From Acidimicrobiaceae bacterium (GTDB taxonomy: Bacteria; Actinomycetota; Acidimicrobiia; Acidimicrobiales; Ilumatobacteraceae), in NCBI GenBank assembly GCA_947450115.1, contig CANFUE010000007.1, forward strand, positions 1 through 64,000: DNA of 64,000 nt. Reading direction: 5' to 3'. The stretch's first letter is position 1. Each line of letters starts with the position of its first letter. The notes under the pieces were generated by a model. The model searched no databases. It saw only the letters and a list, made by a program, of their open reading frames with translations, and was not told where the DNA came from. A program made the position numbers and the translations under genes. This document shows, piece by piece, positions 1-7,976 of the stretch.

Positions 1-632
1 ACTGCTTCAATTGCGCCACGCAATTGTTTCACTGGGTCTTGCGGGAATGGTTTACCCGTGTGGTTCTGCACAACTTTTTTGTACGAGTCACAAATTGCCT
101 TGAGCGCAGTAGCAGGAATTTCTGCGTCGGACGACACGCCAGCAGCCAAACGAGCCTGGGTGAGTTCGTGTTCGAACTCTTCACCATCGAGGCCAAGAAC
201 AATGCGGCCGTACATGCTGATGAAACGACGATATGAGTCATAAGCAAAACGCTCGTCGCTTGCCTTGGCAAGACCAACAACAGTTTTGTCATTCAAACCC
301 AAGTTGAGAACAGTGTCCATCATGCCGGGCATGGAGAACTTTGCACCCGAGCGCACCGACACCAATAGCGGGTCGGCGACATTGCCGAGTTTGCGTCCCA
401 TTTTCTTTTCGAGCGCAGCGACTTGCTTGGCAATTTCGAGGTCGAGGCCTTTTGGCCATCCACCTTTCATGTACTCACGGCACGCGTCGGTGGTGACGGT
501 AAAACCATGAGGCACGGGGAGGTTCAAGACGCTCATCATCTCGGCGAGGTTGGCACCCTTTCCACCGAGAAGGTCTTTCATGTCTCGTGGAGAACGGCGA
601 TGTTTGTGGTCGAAGGCATATACAAGTGGCAC
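1..632 (-). CDS. ppdK: Pyruvate, phosphate dikinase, N-terminal part (cut by window edge)
   Basis: The minus-strand frame from a GTG at 632 runs open to base 1, so only about 210 N-terminal residues are present. PPDK interconverts pyruvate, ATP and phosphate with phosphoenolpyruvate, AMP and pyrophosphate in the cytoplasm. The start of the nucleotide-binding domain is clear: DLLGGKGANLAEM follows about 20 residues after the start, then VPHGFTVTTDACREY and VSVRSGAKFSMPGMMDTVLN, all hallmarks of the PPDK family rather than PEP synthase. The GTG at 632 is chosen because the family begins about 20 residues before LLGGKGAN; a TTG at 671 is a longer alternative. A TAGACT hexamer lies eight bases upstream. 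The gene diverges from the M50 protease gene. Confidence 0.93.
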   Translation of the reverse strand, partial: MPLVYAFDHKHRRSPRDMKDLLGGKGANLAEMMSVLNLPVPHGFTVTTDACREYMKGGWPKGLDLEIAKQVAALEKKMGRKLGNVADPLLVSVRSGAKFSMPGMMDTVLNLGLNDKTVVGLAKASDERFAYDSYRRFISMYGRIVLGLDGEEFEHELTQARLAAGVSSDAEIPATALKAICDSYKKVVQNHTGKPFPQDPVKQLRGAIEA

Positions 633-675
633 GGTGAGAAAGTCTAGAGGCGTAATGCCCTTAGGCTTCAAGCAA

Positions 676-1569
676 ATGACGAAAGATCACGGGTCACACT
701 TCAGAAGTTTCACGCTCCTGGGCTTCCGTGTGGAAATTCGCCCTGGATTCATCATTTTTCTCGGGCTTGTTGTCTTCATTTATGGTGGCTCGCTTGGGCT
801 GTGGGCCGCAGGAACACTTGCGATCTTCACCCTCATTCACGAGCTCGGCCATGCGCTCGCTGCGCGTGCCACCGGAGCACATGCCGAAATTTCACTCGAC
901 TTTCTTGCTGGCTATGCCTCGTATTTGCCGAGTCGCCCCCTTGCGCGATGGGAACGAGCAGGCATTGCAGCAGCTGGGCCACTTGCTCAAGGGCTTGTCG
1001 GAACGGTCACCATGTTTTTACTGGGCGCAAACCCGTTATCGCGGAGCGATATTTTACATAGCGATGCCACGCTGAGCATCTGGTGGGCCGGCATTGTTTT
1101 GGCGTTAGTGAATCTCATCCCCGTCATCCCCCTCGATGGCGGCGCCATTGTTTCAGCGGCCCTCGAAAAAATTGCTCCACATCGTGGGGCCAGTTTCATG
1201 ATGTGGTTCAGTATCGCACTTACCTCTGCTGGGCTTGTTGCTGCTGTCACCCTGGAAACCGCAAGAAGCTTTCTCCCCCTCGCAGCAATTCTCCTTCTCA
1301 TGCAACTCCAAATTTTTGGATCACGACCTCGCTCCAGTGACTCCATGTCGAGCCTCTCGCAAACCGACTACATCATTTTGGTGATGTCTGGCTTACAACG
1401 TGTTGGCAATCATCACGAGGCAGCAAAAATTGGAGCCGAGGCATTTCGCCAGCAACCCACTGCACTCATCGCAGCAAAAATTTCTCAATCACTCACTGCA
1501 CTCGGCGACCATGATGGCGCTCAAGCATGGATGCGTGCTGCCGAACAAGCATCGCTTTCGCAGAAGTAA
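676..1569 (+). CDS. Site-2 protease family (M50) membrane metalloprotease
   Basis: This is a 297-residue membrane protein of the M50 zinc metalloprotease family, which cuts substrates inside the membrane. The zinc motif HELGH is at residues 55-59 and the third-ligand motif NLIPVIPLDGG at about 146-156, so the catalytic set is complete. Four or more hydrophobic segments surround them. The C-terminal 65 residues after SLSQTDYIIL are soluble and helical, resembling a TPR-like pair (inference). The ATG at 676 is preferred because longer versions would run into the divergent ppdK gene; ATG 655 is an alternative. It ends one base before the convergent acyl-CoA dehydrogenase gene. Its substrate cannot be told from the sequence. 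Confidence 0.85.
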   Translation: MTKDHGSHFRSFTLLGFRVEIRPGFIIFLGLVVFIYGGSLGLWAAGTLAIFTLIHELGHALAARATGAHAEISLDFLAGYASYLPSRPLARWERAGIAAAGPLAQGLVGTVTMFLLGANPLSRSDILHSDATLSIWWAGIVLALVNLIPVIPLDGGAIVSAALEKIAPHRGASFMMWFSIALTSAGLVAAVTLETARSFLPLAAILLLMQLQIFGSRPRSSDSMSSLSQTDYIILVMSGLQRVGNHHEAAKIGAEAFRQQPTALIAAKISQSLTALGDHDGAQAWMRAAEQASLSQK

Positions 1570-2796
1570 CTACTTGTCGCTTTTCGCTTCTGGTTCGCGA
1601 GATAGACCGAGAATTTTCTCACCAATAATGTTGCGCTGAATTTCGTCGGTACCACCTGCAATGGATTGCGCTGGGGTGGAAATGAGCACTTCGGCAATAA
1701 CTGCGTCGAGCGGGCTATCGCCTTCTTTCAAAACACCTTGTGTGCCGGAAATCAGTGTGTGCACTTTGTTCGACATGCGAGCTACTTCAGAAGCGGCAAG
1801 TTTCCCCAGTGAACCTTCTGGGCCTGCAGCACGGCCAAGTGCACGCGCTGCTTGCGCACGCATTGAGGTCCACTCACTTGCTTTGCTGAATGAATACAGC
1901 CGCGTGATGGCTTGACGCACAACAAGGTCACTCGTAACACCGAAGTCACGGGCGCGCTCAATTGCTAAGTCTGGCCGACCCGCACGTTGTGGGTACCACA
2001 CATAGGTTGTGAAGTGGCGTTCAGCTTCTTCTTTTGCCTCACGCAATGTGCGACCAAGTGAATTTTCATCACCATGAAAGTTGGGACGTCGCAATGTGCT
2101 GAAGGTGCGCTCATAAGCAAGAGTTGTACGCGCAATACGCCAACCATCTTCTACATCTCCTACTAAATTCTCTGCAGGAATACGAGCATCGGTGAGAAAT
2201 ACTTCGTTAAATGAACTGTGGTAATTCATTTGATGGATGGGCCGCACCTCCACACCTTGTTGGTGCATAGGCAGCACAAAATACGAAATACCGTGATGCT
2301 TCGGGCGATCCCAGTTGGTGCGCACCACGAGCATGCCAAGGTCTGCGTACTGCGCACTGGTGTTCCATACCTTTTGGCCATTCACTACCCACTCATCGCC
2401 ATCACGAACTGCACTTGCCGACAAACCGGCCAAGTCTGAGCCGGCACCGGGCTCGCTGAACAGTTGGCACCATTTCACTTCACCCACAAGCGTTGGACGC
2501 AAAAACTTTTCTTTCACATCATCGGAACCATGCACCAAAATTGTTGGCGCAGCAAGATTCATGCCACCACCAATAGGAGGACCCACGAGACCCTTCTCGC
2601 GAATAACGCCAGCAACAACTTGATCTGCCCACACGGGCAACCCTTTGCCGAACCACCGCTCTGGCCATGAAGGCACAGCCCATCCCGAGGCCACCAGCAG
2701 ATCACGCCAAGCAACAATGCCAATGTCAGCATCCCAATGTGCGTCGACCCATGCACTGAAGTCGTTACGGATGCTCTCTTGAGTAATGACGCTCAC
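1570..2796 (-). CDS. Acyl-CoA dehydrogenase family protein
   Basis: This 408-residue FAD enzyme belongs to the acyl-CoA dehydrogenase family, which introduces the alpha-beta double bond into an acyl-CoA thioester. FAD/substrate motifs are visible: QLFSEPGAGSDLAGL in the middle domain, VNGQKVWNTSAQ, and the C-terminal AGGTDEIQRNIIGEKILGL. It resembles the FadE types of actinobacterial steroid or branched-chain catabolism more than the classical medium-chain enzyme, but the substrate is not known. A GTG at 2796 is chosen because it overlaps the stop of the upstream TetR gene by four bases (GTGA), implying translational coupling; a longer ORF to 2835 would lie inside TetR. It is the third gene of an LLM-TetR-ACAD operon. 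Confidence 0.88.
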   Translation of the reverse strand: MSVITQESIRNDFSAWVDAHWDADIGIVAWRDLLVASGWAVPSWPERWFGKGLPVWADQVVAGVIREKGLVGPPIGGGMNLAAPTILVHGSDDVKEKFLRPTLVGEVKWCQLFSEPGAGSDLAGLSASAVRDGDEWVVNGQKVWNTSAQYADLGMLVVRTNWDRPKHHGISYFVLPMHQQGVEVRPIHQMNYHSSFNEVFLTDARIPAENLVGDVEDGWRIARTTLAYERTFSTLRRPNFHGDENSLGRTLREAKEEAERHFTTYVWYPQRAGRPDLAIERARDFGVTSDLVVRQAITRLYSFSKASEWTSMRAQAARALGRAAGPEGSLGKLAASEVARMSNKVHTLISGTQGVLKEGDSPLDAVIAEVLISTPAQSIAGGTDEIQRNIIGEKILGLSREPEAKSDK

Positions 2797-3506
2797 TTTG
2801 CGCCCTTCGCATCTTTCGGCTCTGCGAGTTTGCACGTAGAGATCCAGATGTTATTGAGGTAATCCAATGCCTCATCTTCATCAAAATGAGATTGGTCGAC
2901 GTACAACCACCGTGAAAAAGTTGCGGTCATAGAAACGAGTAATGCCGCCGCGAGTTCAGAGTTGACGCCGGGGCCAGCCCAACCTAATTCCTGCCACTGC
3001 TGAATTTTCTTCGCCACACGGTCGATGTGTTTTTGACGTGATGCAAGCCGTGCATCACGCACACTGTGATCGAATGAAGCAACACCATCGACAAGAACAT
3101 ATAAGTCGTAGTTTCTTTTCACGACTGCTAAATACACCTGGTTTGAAATAGACAGGTTTTCAATGGGGTTGCTCTTACGTAAAGCATCCGTTTTCACTAC
3201 TTCTTCAGCAATACTGCGATCTATGACGCCTGCCAGGTGGCGAAACAAGTCGTGTTTGGAACTGAAATAGGTATAAAAACTGCCACGAGCCAAACCAGCT
3301 TCATGCACCACGTGTTCAACAGTTGCATCTTGGTATCCGTAACGTGCAAACACAATGCGCGCTGCCTGCATAATGCGTTCCCGCGTGCGCTGAGCTTTTC
3401 CTTCACCTTGAATGACTCCTGTTTGGCTTCTGCGCTGTACGGAAATACCGCTTGGCTTTTGGCCGCCGCGGGTAACAACTAGTTCTGGTGATAATTGTGT
3501 AGCCAT
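2793..3506 (-). CDS. TetR/AcrR family transcriptional regulator
   Basis: This 237-residue protein has a TetR helix-turn-helix domain starting near residue 40 (RERIMQAARIVFARYGYQDATV, then ARGSFYTYFSSKHDLF), preceded by an unusually long basic N-terminal arm. The C-terminal ligand-binding domain is divergent, as is usual in TetR proteins. The gene starts two bases after the stop of the LLM oxidoreductase gene and overlaps the acyl-CoA dehydrogenase start, so the three are one operon. A perfect inverted repeat in the promoter region between the operon and the divergent dienelactone hydrolase gene (4385-4404) is the likely operator. An acyl-CoA or aromatic-CoA ligand is plausible from context, not shown. 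Confidence 0.9.
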   Translation of the reverse strand: MATQLSPELVVTRGGQKPSGISVQRRSQTGVIQGEGKAQRTRERIMQAARIVFARYGYQDATVEHVVHEAGLARGSFYTYFSSKHDLFRHLAGVIDRSIAEEVVKTDALRKSNPIENLSISNQVYLAVVKRNYDLYVLVDGVASFDHSVRDARLASRQKHIDRVAKKIQQWQELGWAGPGVNSELAAALLVSMTATFSRWLYVDQSHFDEDEALDYLNNIWISTCKLAEPKDAKGAK

Positions 3507-3508
3507 TT

Positions 3509-4366
3509 TTAGTTCTTCATTTCCACACCGGCACGCACCAAAATATTTGCCATTTTCTCCATTGACTCCATGTACAAATCAACAGTGCGTTGGCGAGGTT
3601 CAGGCACCAGATGAGTTACGCCCACTTCGCGGTACCTGTCGATTTCATACATGATGAGATCTTCTTCGTCGAGCAATGCATCCCAGCGTGTACGCATGGA
3701 AATGGTGAACGTTTCTTCTGGACGCCCCGCACGGAGTGTGAGTACACGTTTTTCTGTTTGCTCGGGCGACAAGAACGCACCATGCCAACCATCACCCACA
3801 GCTATTGCGCGTCGCAGGGCGACATCGGCATGACCACCTACCCACAGTGGAATATGCCGTACTGGCTGCGGCAACGTACGCATGGAAACCAAAGTGGAGT
3901 GATGCACCGGAAAACTTTCGGTGATGTGGTCGGTCGTCCAGAACTTACGCAACATGGTGATTGCTTCATCGGTGCGAGCGCCACGTTCATGAAATGGAAT
4001 ACCTAGGGCATCGAACTCTGCTTCTAACCAACCCGCCGCCACGCCCAAGATGACGCGCCCGCCGCTGAATTGATCGATCGTGGCAATTGACTTCGCAACG
4101 TTGAGCGGGTGGCGCATGGGCAACACCAGCACCGTGGTGCCAATTCCTACACGCTTCGTATGAGCAGCAATCCACGACATCGTTGTTAATGGCTCAAACA
4201 CATATGCCGATGGTGGGTAGGCAGAACCGGTGGGAACCGCCAGGTGGTCACTCACCCATACGTCGGCATAACCCAGATCTTCAGCCAATACCGCGGTACG
4301 GCGTAGGGCTTCGCCGGAAGCTGCTGGGCCAGCTTGGGGAAGGTGAACGCCTGCAGTCATTGCCAT
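3509..4366 (-). CDS. LLM class, probably F420-dependent, oxidoreductase
   Basis: This 285-residue protein has the luciferase-like TIM-barrel fold (bacterial luciferase/F420 oxidoreductase superfamily). It shows an N-terminal strand and AEDLGYADVWVSDHL, then RVGIGTTVLVLPMRHPLNVAKSIATIDQFSGGRVILGVAAGW, the typical cofactor-pocket and conserved core pattern. Cofactor F420 use is inferred from the family and from the actinobacterial context; FMN is possible. The ATG at 4366 is supported by TAAGGT exactly six bases upstream, a leaderless-promoter arrangement. It is the first gene of an operon with TetR and acyl-CoA dehydrogenase, and is divergent from the dienelactone hydrolase gene. The substrate is unknown. 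Confidence 0.87.
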   Translation of the reverse strand: MAMTAGVHLPQAGPAASGEALRRTAVLAEDLGYADVWVSDHLAVPTGSAYPPSAYVFEPLTTMSWIAAHTKRVGIGTTVLVLPMRHPLNVAKSIATIDQFSGGRVILGVAAGWLEAEFDALGIPFHERGARTDEAITMLRKFWTTDHITESFPVHHSTLVSMRTLPQPVRHIPLWVGGHADVALRRAIAVGDGWHGAFLSPEQTEKRVLTLRAGRPEETFTISMRTRWDALLDEEDLIMYEIDRYREVGVTHLVPEPRQRTVDLYMESMEKMANILVRAGVEMKN

Positions 4367-4372
4367 AGCGGC

Positions 4373-4378
4373 ACCTTA
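4373..4378 (-). promoter_or_regulatory. -10 element (TAAGGT) of the LLM-TetR-ACAD operon
   Basis: TAAGGT on the minus strand is followed by exactly six bases and the ATG at 4366. It fits the TANNNT -10 consensus of actinobacteria with transcription starting at the start codon (leaderless). No ribosome-binding site precedes the ATG. Confidence 0.6.
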
Positions 4379-4384
4379 CCTCAT

Positions 4385-4404
4385 TTTCGACATTGGTGTC
4401 GAAA
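4385..4404. promoter_or_regulatory. Perfect inverted repeat, probable TetR operator
   Basis: TTTCGACA and TGTCGAAA form an exact 8-base inverted repeat with spacer TTGG. It lies between the two divergent leaderless -10 elements at 4373-4378 and 4411-4416, so a bound dimer would block both promoters. The TetR gene two positions into the leftward operon is the obvious candidate binder (inference). Confidence 0.65.
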
Positions 4405-4410
4405 TATGTT

Positions 4411-4416
4411 TAGACT
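4411..4416 (+). promoter_or_regulatory. -10 element (TAGACT) of the dienelactone hydrolase operon
   Basis: TAGACT is separated by six bases (CGCAAC) from the ATG at 4423, matching the leaderless TANNNT-N6-start pattern. It begins six bases after the inverted repeat at 4385-4404. Confidence 0.6.
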
Positions 4417-4422
4417 CGCAAC

Positions 4423-5151
4423 ATGAGAGAGCAGCACATTGAGATTGTCACCGCCGAGGGAACGATGGGTACCTACATTGCCCACCCAGAACATGGTGAG
4501 TCGTTACCCGTGGTTCTCTTTTTGATGGATGCACCCGGCAAGCGTGAACTTCTGCATTCCATGGCGCGCACCATTGCTAACCACGGTTACTACGTGATGT
4601 TGCCGAACCTGTATTACCGCAGCACTCCAGCGTTTGAACTCGACTTTGCCAGCAAAGAATCTTTTGCACGCATGCGCGAACTCATGATGGCAATGAGCAA
4701 CAAAATGGTATCTCGTGATGCCACAAGTCTTTTGGCCTATGCCAAAGAGCAAACAGCAGCCGATGCAAACACCGTGGGCGTTGTTGGCTATTGCATGAGC
4801 GGGCCGTTCGCCATTTATGTTGCAGCAGAACATTCGTCAGCAGTGAAAGCTGCTGCTTCGTTTTATGGGGTGCGTTTGCATGTCGACAAACCTGACTCTC
4901 CGCACTTACGTCTGAACGATATTTCCGGCGAAATTTATGTTGCCTGCGCCGAGCACGATGACTACGTGCCAATGGAAATGGTCGACCAGTTTGAAGCCGC
5001 CATGCAAGAGTCTGAAGTTCGTGGCTGTTTAGAGCGTTACTGGGGCAACCACCATGGTTTTGCCTTCAACGATCGCCCCGCATACAACGAAAAGGCCGAC
5101 AAACGCCACTGGATGCGACTTCTCGACCTCTTCCAACGCAATCTTCACTAA
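4423..5151 (+). CDS. Dienelactone hydrolase family protein
   Basis: This 242-residue alpha/beta hydrolase resembles carboxymethylenebutenolidase, which opens dienelactones in chloro-aromatic degradation. The nucleophile elbow reads GYCMSG with Cys124 in place of the usual serine, as in true dienelactone hydrolases. A candidate acid lies at HDDYVP (about residue 178) and the catalytic His at NHHGFAF (about 210), so the triad appears complete. It is the first gene of a rightward operon with an ABM monooxygenase (12-base gap), enoyl-CoA hydratase and LLM oxidoreductase. Many family members act on other esters, so the exact substrate is open. Confidence 0.87.
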   Translation: MREQHIEIVTAEGTMGTYIAHPEHGESLPVVLFLMDAPGKRELLHSMARTIANHGYYVMLPNLYYRSTPAFELDFASKESFARMRELMMAMSNKMVSRDATSLLAYAKEQTAADANTVGVVGYCMSGPFAIYVAAEHSSAVKAAASFYGVRLHVDKPDSPHLRLNDISGEIYVACAEHDDYVPMEMVDQFEAAMQESEVRGCLERYWGNHHGFAFNDRPAYNEKADKRHWMRLLDLFQRNLH

Positions 5152-5163
5152 CAAAGGAAACCT

Positions 5164-5526
5164 ATGACACACATGATCGTGCTTGCTGGCACTGCAGAAT
5201 TCACCACACCCGAAGGTCGCGATGCATGTCTTTCTACCAGCGCTCCACTTCAGTTACCTGCACGCACCGACGAGCCCGGCTGCTTGGCTTACTACTTTGC
5301 TCCCGACCCTGTTGTGAATACCCGCATGGTGGTGTGGGAACTGTGGCAAGACGAAGCATCACTTGCCGCACACTTCCAACATAAAAATTACCGCGACATG
5401 GGTGCACACTTCACGAAGTTCGGTTTTCTCAAAGGTGACTTCAAGAAGTACCGGGTCGACCACTCAGAACCCGTGTACGACGAAACCTTCACACCTCGTG
5501 CCGATTTCTTCACGTTGAACAAATAA
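5164..5526 (+). CDS. Antibiotic biosynthesis monooxygenase (ABM) domain protein
   Basis: This 120-residue cytoplasmic protein has the small alpha+beta ABM ferredoxin-like fold. Its pattern of an N-terminal strand (MIVLAGTAEF), a helix, EPGCLAYYFAPDP, and VVWELWQDEASLAAHFQHKNY is typical of YgiN-like quinol monooxygenases and related cofactor-free oxygenases. An AAAGGA ribosome-binding site lies just before the ATG. It sits between dienelactone hydrolase and enoyl-CoA hydratase genes, which suggests a role in oxidising or sensing a catabolic intermediate. Some family members are heme-degrading or have no known activity, so the reaction is not assigned. Confidence 0.75.
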   Translation: MTHMIVLAGTAEFTTPEGRDACLSTSAPLQLPARTDEPGCLAYYFAPDPVVNTRMVVWELWQDEASLAAHFQHKNYRDMGAHFTKFGFLKGDFKKYRVDHSEPVYDETFTPRADFFTLNK

Positions 5527-5534
5527 GGACAACA

Positions 5535-6296
5535 GTGACCGAACCATTTGTCTCCATTGAAGGAATTACTGCCCACGTGGCAACTATTCGGCTCAATAGA
5601 CCACCAAATAATTTCTTTTCATTCGACATGATTTCCGCTTTTGCCGATGCACTTGAAGAGTTAGACACGAAAGATGATTGCCGCTGTGTAGTTCTGGCAG
5701 CGGATGGCAAAAACTTCTGTGCGGGTGCCGACTTTTCGGGGAATGCTTCTCCGTATTCCACGGCCGATTTGTATAACGCCGCCACGCGCCTGTTTCGCAC
5801 CAATAAACCCTTTGTTGCCGCAGTCAATGGCGCTGCCATTGGTGGCGGGTTAGGGCTTGCTTTATCTGCCGACTTTCGCATTGCTTCTCCAGAATCAAAA
5901 TTCAGCGCAAACTTTGCCCAGCTTGGGTTTCACCATGGTTTTGGTTTGAGCGTCACTCTTCCGCGCCTTGTTGGTGAACAAAAAGCAGCCGAGCTGCTCT
6001 TTACTGGTCGACGTTTGAATGGCTCAGAGGCATACGCAATCGGGCTAGTTGATCAACTCGTTGCCACGTCTGAAATTGAATCTGCAGCTTGTGCATTGGC
6101 GAGTGAAATTGCATCTTCTGCTCCGCTCGCAGTGGAATCTATTCGCGCCACATTGCGCAATGGAATTGCCGATCAAGTTGCCCAAGCCACTCAGCGCGAG
6201 ATGGCTGAGCAATTGCGATTGAGGGCTACTGCAGACTTCACCGAAGGCACCACAGCAGTAGCTCAGCGTCGCCCGGCAGAATTCCAAAGGAAATAG
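5535..6296 (+). CDS. Enoyl-CoA hydratase/isomerase family protein
   Basis: This 253-residue crotonase-fold protein starts at a GTG preceded by AAGGA. The crotonase signature is clear: NRPPNNFFSFDMI near the N-terminus, DGKNFCAGADFSG (first oxyanion-hole segment) and AAVNGAAIGGGLGLALSADFRI (second oxyanion-hole segment). The family hydrates or isomerises enoyl-CoA thioesters in beta-oxidation-like pathways. The acidic catalytic residues of classical hydratases are not obvious, since the segment after the second oxyanion strand reads SKFSANFAQLGFHHG, so isomerase or other crotonase chemistry is possible. It lies in the dienelactone-hydrolase operon and is followed after one base by the LLM gene. 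Confidence 0.87.
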   Translation: MTEPFVSIEGITAHVATIRLNRPPNNFFSFDMISAFADALEELDTKDDCRCVVLAADGKNFCAGADFSGNASPYSTADLYNAATRLFRTNKPFVAAVNGAAIGGGLGLALSADFRIASPESKFSANFAQLGFHHGFGLSVTLPRLVGEQKAAELLFTGRRLNGSEAYAIGLVDQLVATSEIESAACALASEIASSAPLAVESIRATLRNGIADQVAQATQREMAEQLRLRATADFTEGTTAVAQRRPAEFQRK

Positions 6297-6297
6297 C

Positions 6298-7173
6298 ATG
6301 ACATCTCCCGTTGGCGGACTCATGCTTGGTGCAGATGCGCTGAGCCCACGCGAAGTAATGACGCATGTTTTGCGACTAGAAGAACTTGGTTACCCATCTG
6401 TATGGATTACCGATGTGTATGGCCGTGAAATTTATGTGCTCGCTAGTCACATTCTCGCGAAAACGACACGCATCTCGGTAGCGAGTGGCATTGCTCACAT
6501 TTATGGCCGCGATGCGATTGCAAGCATTCAAGCTGCACGCACACTTTCTGAATTATCAGATGGCCGCTTTATTCAAGGTCTCGGTGTATCGCACCCTATT
6601 GCAGCACAGATGCGTGGCTTGGAGTGGGAGAACCCCATCGAGAAAATGACTGCGTATCTCATCGCAATGCGCGGCAAGACTCCACTTCATACGCCAAAGA
6701 ACCCGCCAGCTTCGCCTATTTACATTGCTGCTCACGGCCCAAAGATGATGCAAGTTGCAGCCGAATACGCCGATGGTGCTAACACCTACATGCAACCGCC
6801 CGAACACACTGCAGCATCACGGGCAACCCTCGGAGCACACAAGGTGTTAAACGTTGTGCTCCCCTGTTGCCTCACCACCGACCCCGAGCGCGCTCGTACA
6901 GCAGGGCGCAGGGCCTTACACATCTACTTGCCGCTCCCCGCCTACCAACGACAGTGGGCAAAGTTTGGTTTCACTGAAGACGACTGGGCAGGTAAAGGAA
7001 GCGACCGCTTGGTCGACAGGTTCATTCCGTGGGGAACACGTGACCAAATACTTTCACGCATGAATGCGCACATCGACGCAGGCGCAAATGCAATAACCAT
7101 GACCGCTCTCAACCCCAACCCTGCGAACAAAGAGATGCCGTGGGACCTCGTTGAAGCTTTTGGGCACAACTAA
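6298..7173 (+). CDS. LLM class, probably F420-dependent, oxidoreductase
   Basis: This 291-residue luciferase-like TIM-barrel protein has LEELGYPSVWITDVYGRE near the N-terminus and RISVASGIAHIYGRDAIASIQAARTLSELSDGRF, the usual cofactor-pocket core, followed by LGVSHP. It is the second LLM protein of this block; the first is on the opposite strand (3509-4366). It is the last gene of the operon and starts one base after the enoyl-CoA hydratase stop. Its end overlaps the convergent ygfZ gene by four bases. F420 as cofactor is inferred from family and organism type; the substrate is unknown. Confidence 0.86.
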   Translation: MTSPVGGLMLGADALSPREVMTHVLRLEELGYPSVWITDVYGREIYVLASHILAKTTRISVASGIAHIYGRDAIASIQAARTLSELSDGRFIQGLGVSHPIAAQMRGLEWENPIEKMTAYLIAMRGKTPLHTPKNPPASPIYIAAHGPKMMQVAAEYADGANTYMQPPEHTAASRATLGAHKVLNVVLPCCLTTDPERARTAGRRALHIYLPLPAYQRQWAKFGFTEDDWAGKGSDRLVDRFIPWGTRDQILSRMNAHIDAGANAITMTALNPNPANKEMPWDLVEAFGHN

Positions 7174-7976
7174 GCGGGCTGAAGAGCCTCGCCGTATTCA
7201 TTTGCACTGCGCGACATCCGCGCAATAGCAACAGTTCCGGCGACCGAAGTAACAACGCCGCAGTCGGCACCGTCCACCACAATGTGGTCGCCCACTTGTG
7301 CGCCATCTGCAACTTCTACACGGCGCAACACATGCGGCGATACAGCAGCTCGTGAATCCATGCGCTCCACAAGTTCTTGACCCGGGTAGCAACCCTTGGA
7401 GAAACTCACCGCAACACCAAGTAATCCTGTTTCTCCTGGCACACAACCAGTTTCAATATCGATGCCCACCACTGGCCAACCAGCAGTGACACGCAGACTC
7501 TGGAATTCGGCATCACTCATCGCGCTTGCGGCGTCAGCAGGAATATCGGCAACAGTTGGGCCAACAAGATCAACAGCGTGCGATGTAGGCCACCAGGCGG
7601 TAATAACTGCACCTTCGGAAGGAATGCGACCAAGTGATTTGGCTACTTCTAAAGCACCTTCTCCGCGAAGAGCGATGCATTGCCACTGCACCACTTCAAT
7701 AGTTGCTTGCACACGAATCATGAATTTCTTGAGTCGCAACAATGCACCTTCAGCAGTACCTGGCTCCATGTCGAGCACAAAGATGGTGTCTTCCAAACGC
7801 GCAACACGCACTACCGCATCTAATTTGCCGGTGGGCTGTAAGAGCAAACTGTGCTGCGCCAAACCCACTGCCATTCCTTGAATACTTTGGCTCAACTGCG
7901 AGTGCAAGTATTTCTCTGCGTCAACGCCTTGCACGAGCAAAAAATCTCGTTCTAACCTCAGCCACTGCACACTCAT
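7170..7976 (-). CDS. ygfZ: Folate-binding YgfZ/GcvT-like protein
   Basis: This 268-residue protein belongs to the YgfZ family, a paralogue of the glycine-cleavage T protein that binds tetrahydrofolate and helps maintain iron-sulfur enzymes. The diagnostic motif KGCYPGQELVERM (K-G-C-Y-x-G-Q-E) is present at about residues 197-209. The ATG at 7976 is chosen because it overlaps the trpE stop in an ATGA arrangement; the longer ORF to 8063 would lie inside trpE. Thus hisI, trpE and ygfZ form one overlapping leftward chain. Its cellular client proteins are not evident here, though gltB/gltD and aconitase in this window are iron-sulfur enzymes. Confidence 0.9.
   Translation of the reverse strand: MSVQWLRLERDFLLVQGVDAEKYLHSQLSQSIQGMAVGLAQHSLLLQPTGKLDAVVRVARLEDTIFVLDMEPGTAEGALLRLKKFMIRVQATIEVVQWQCIALRGEGALEVAKSLGRIPSEGAVITAWWPTSHAVDLVGPTVADIPADAASAMSDAEFQSLRVTAGWPVVGIDIETGCVPGETGLLGVAVSFSKGCYPGQELVERMDSRAAVSPHVLRRVEVADGAQVGDHIVVDGADCGVVTSVAGTVAIARMSRSANEYGEALQPA

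Noticed and set aside
550-675. Long N-terminal extension of the M50 protease reading frame (start at 550)
   Set aside because: It overlaps the divergent ppdK gene, whose conserved N-terminus is clearly coding, and the extension has no family similarity; ATG 676 fits the family.
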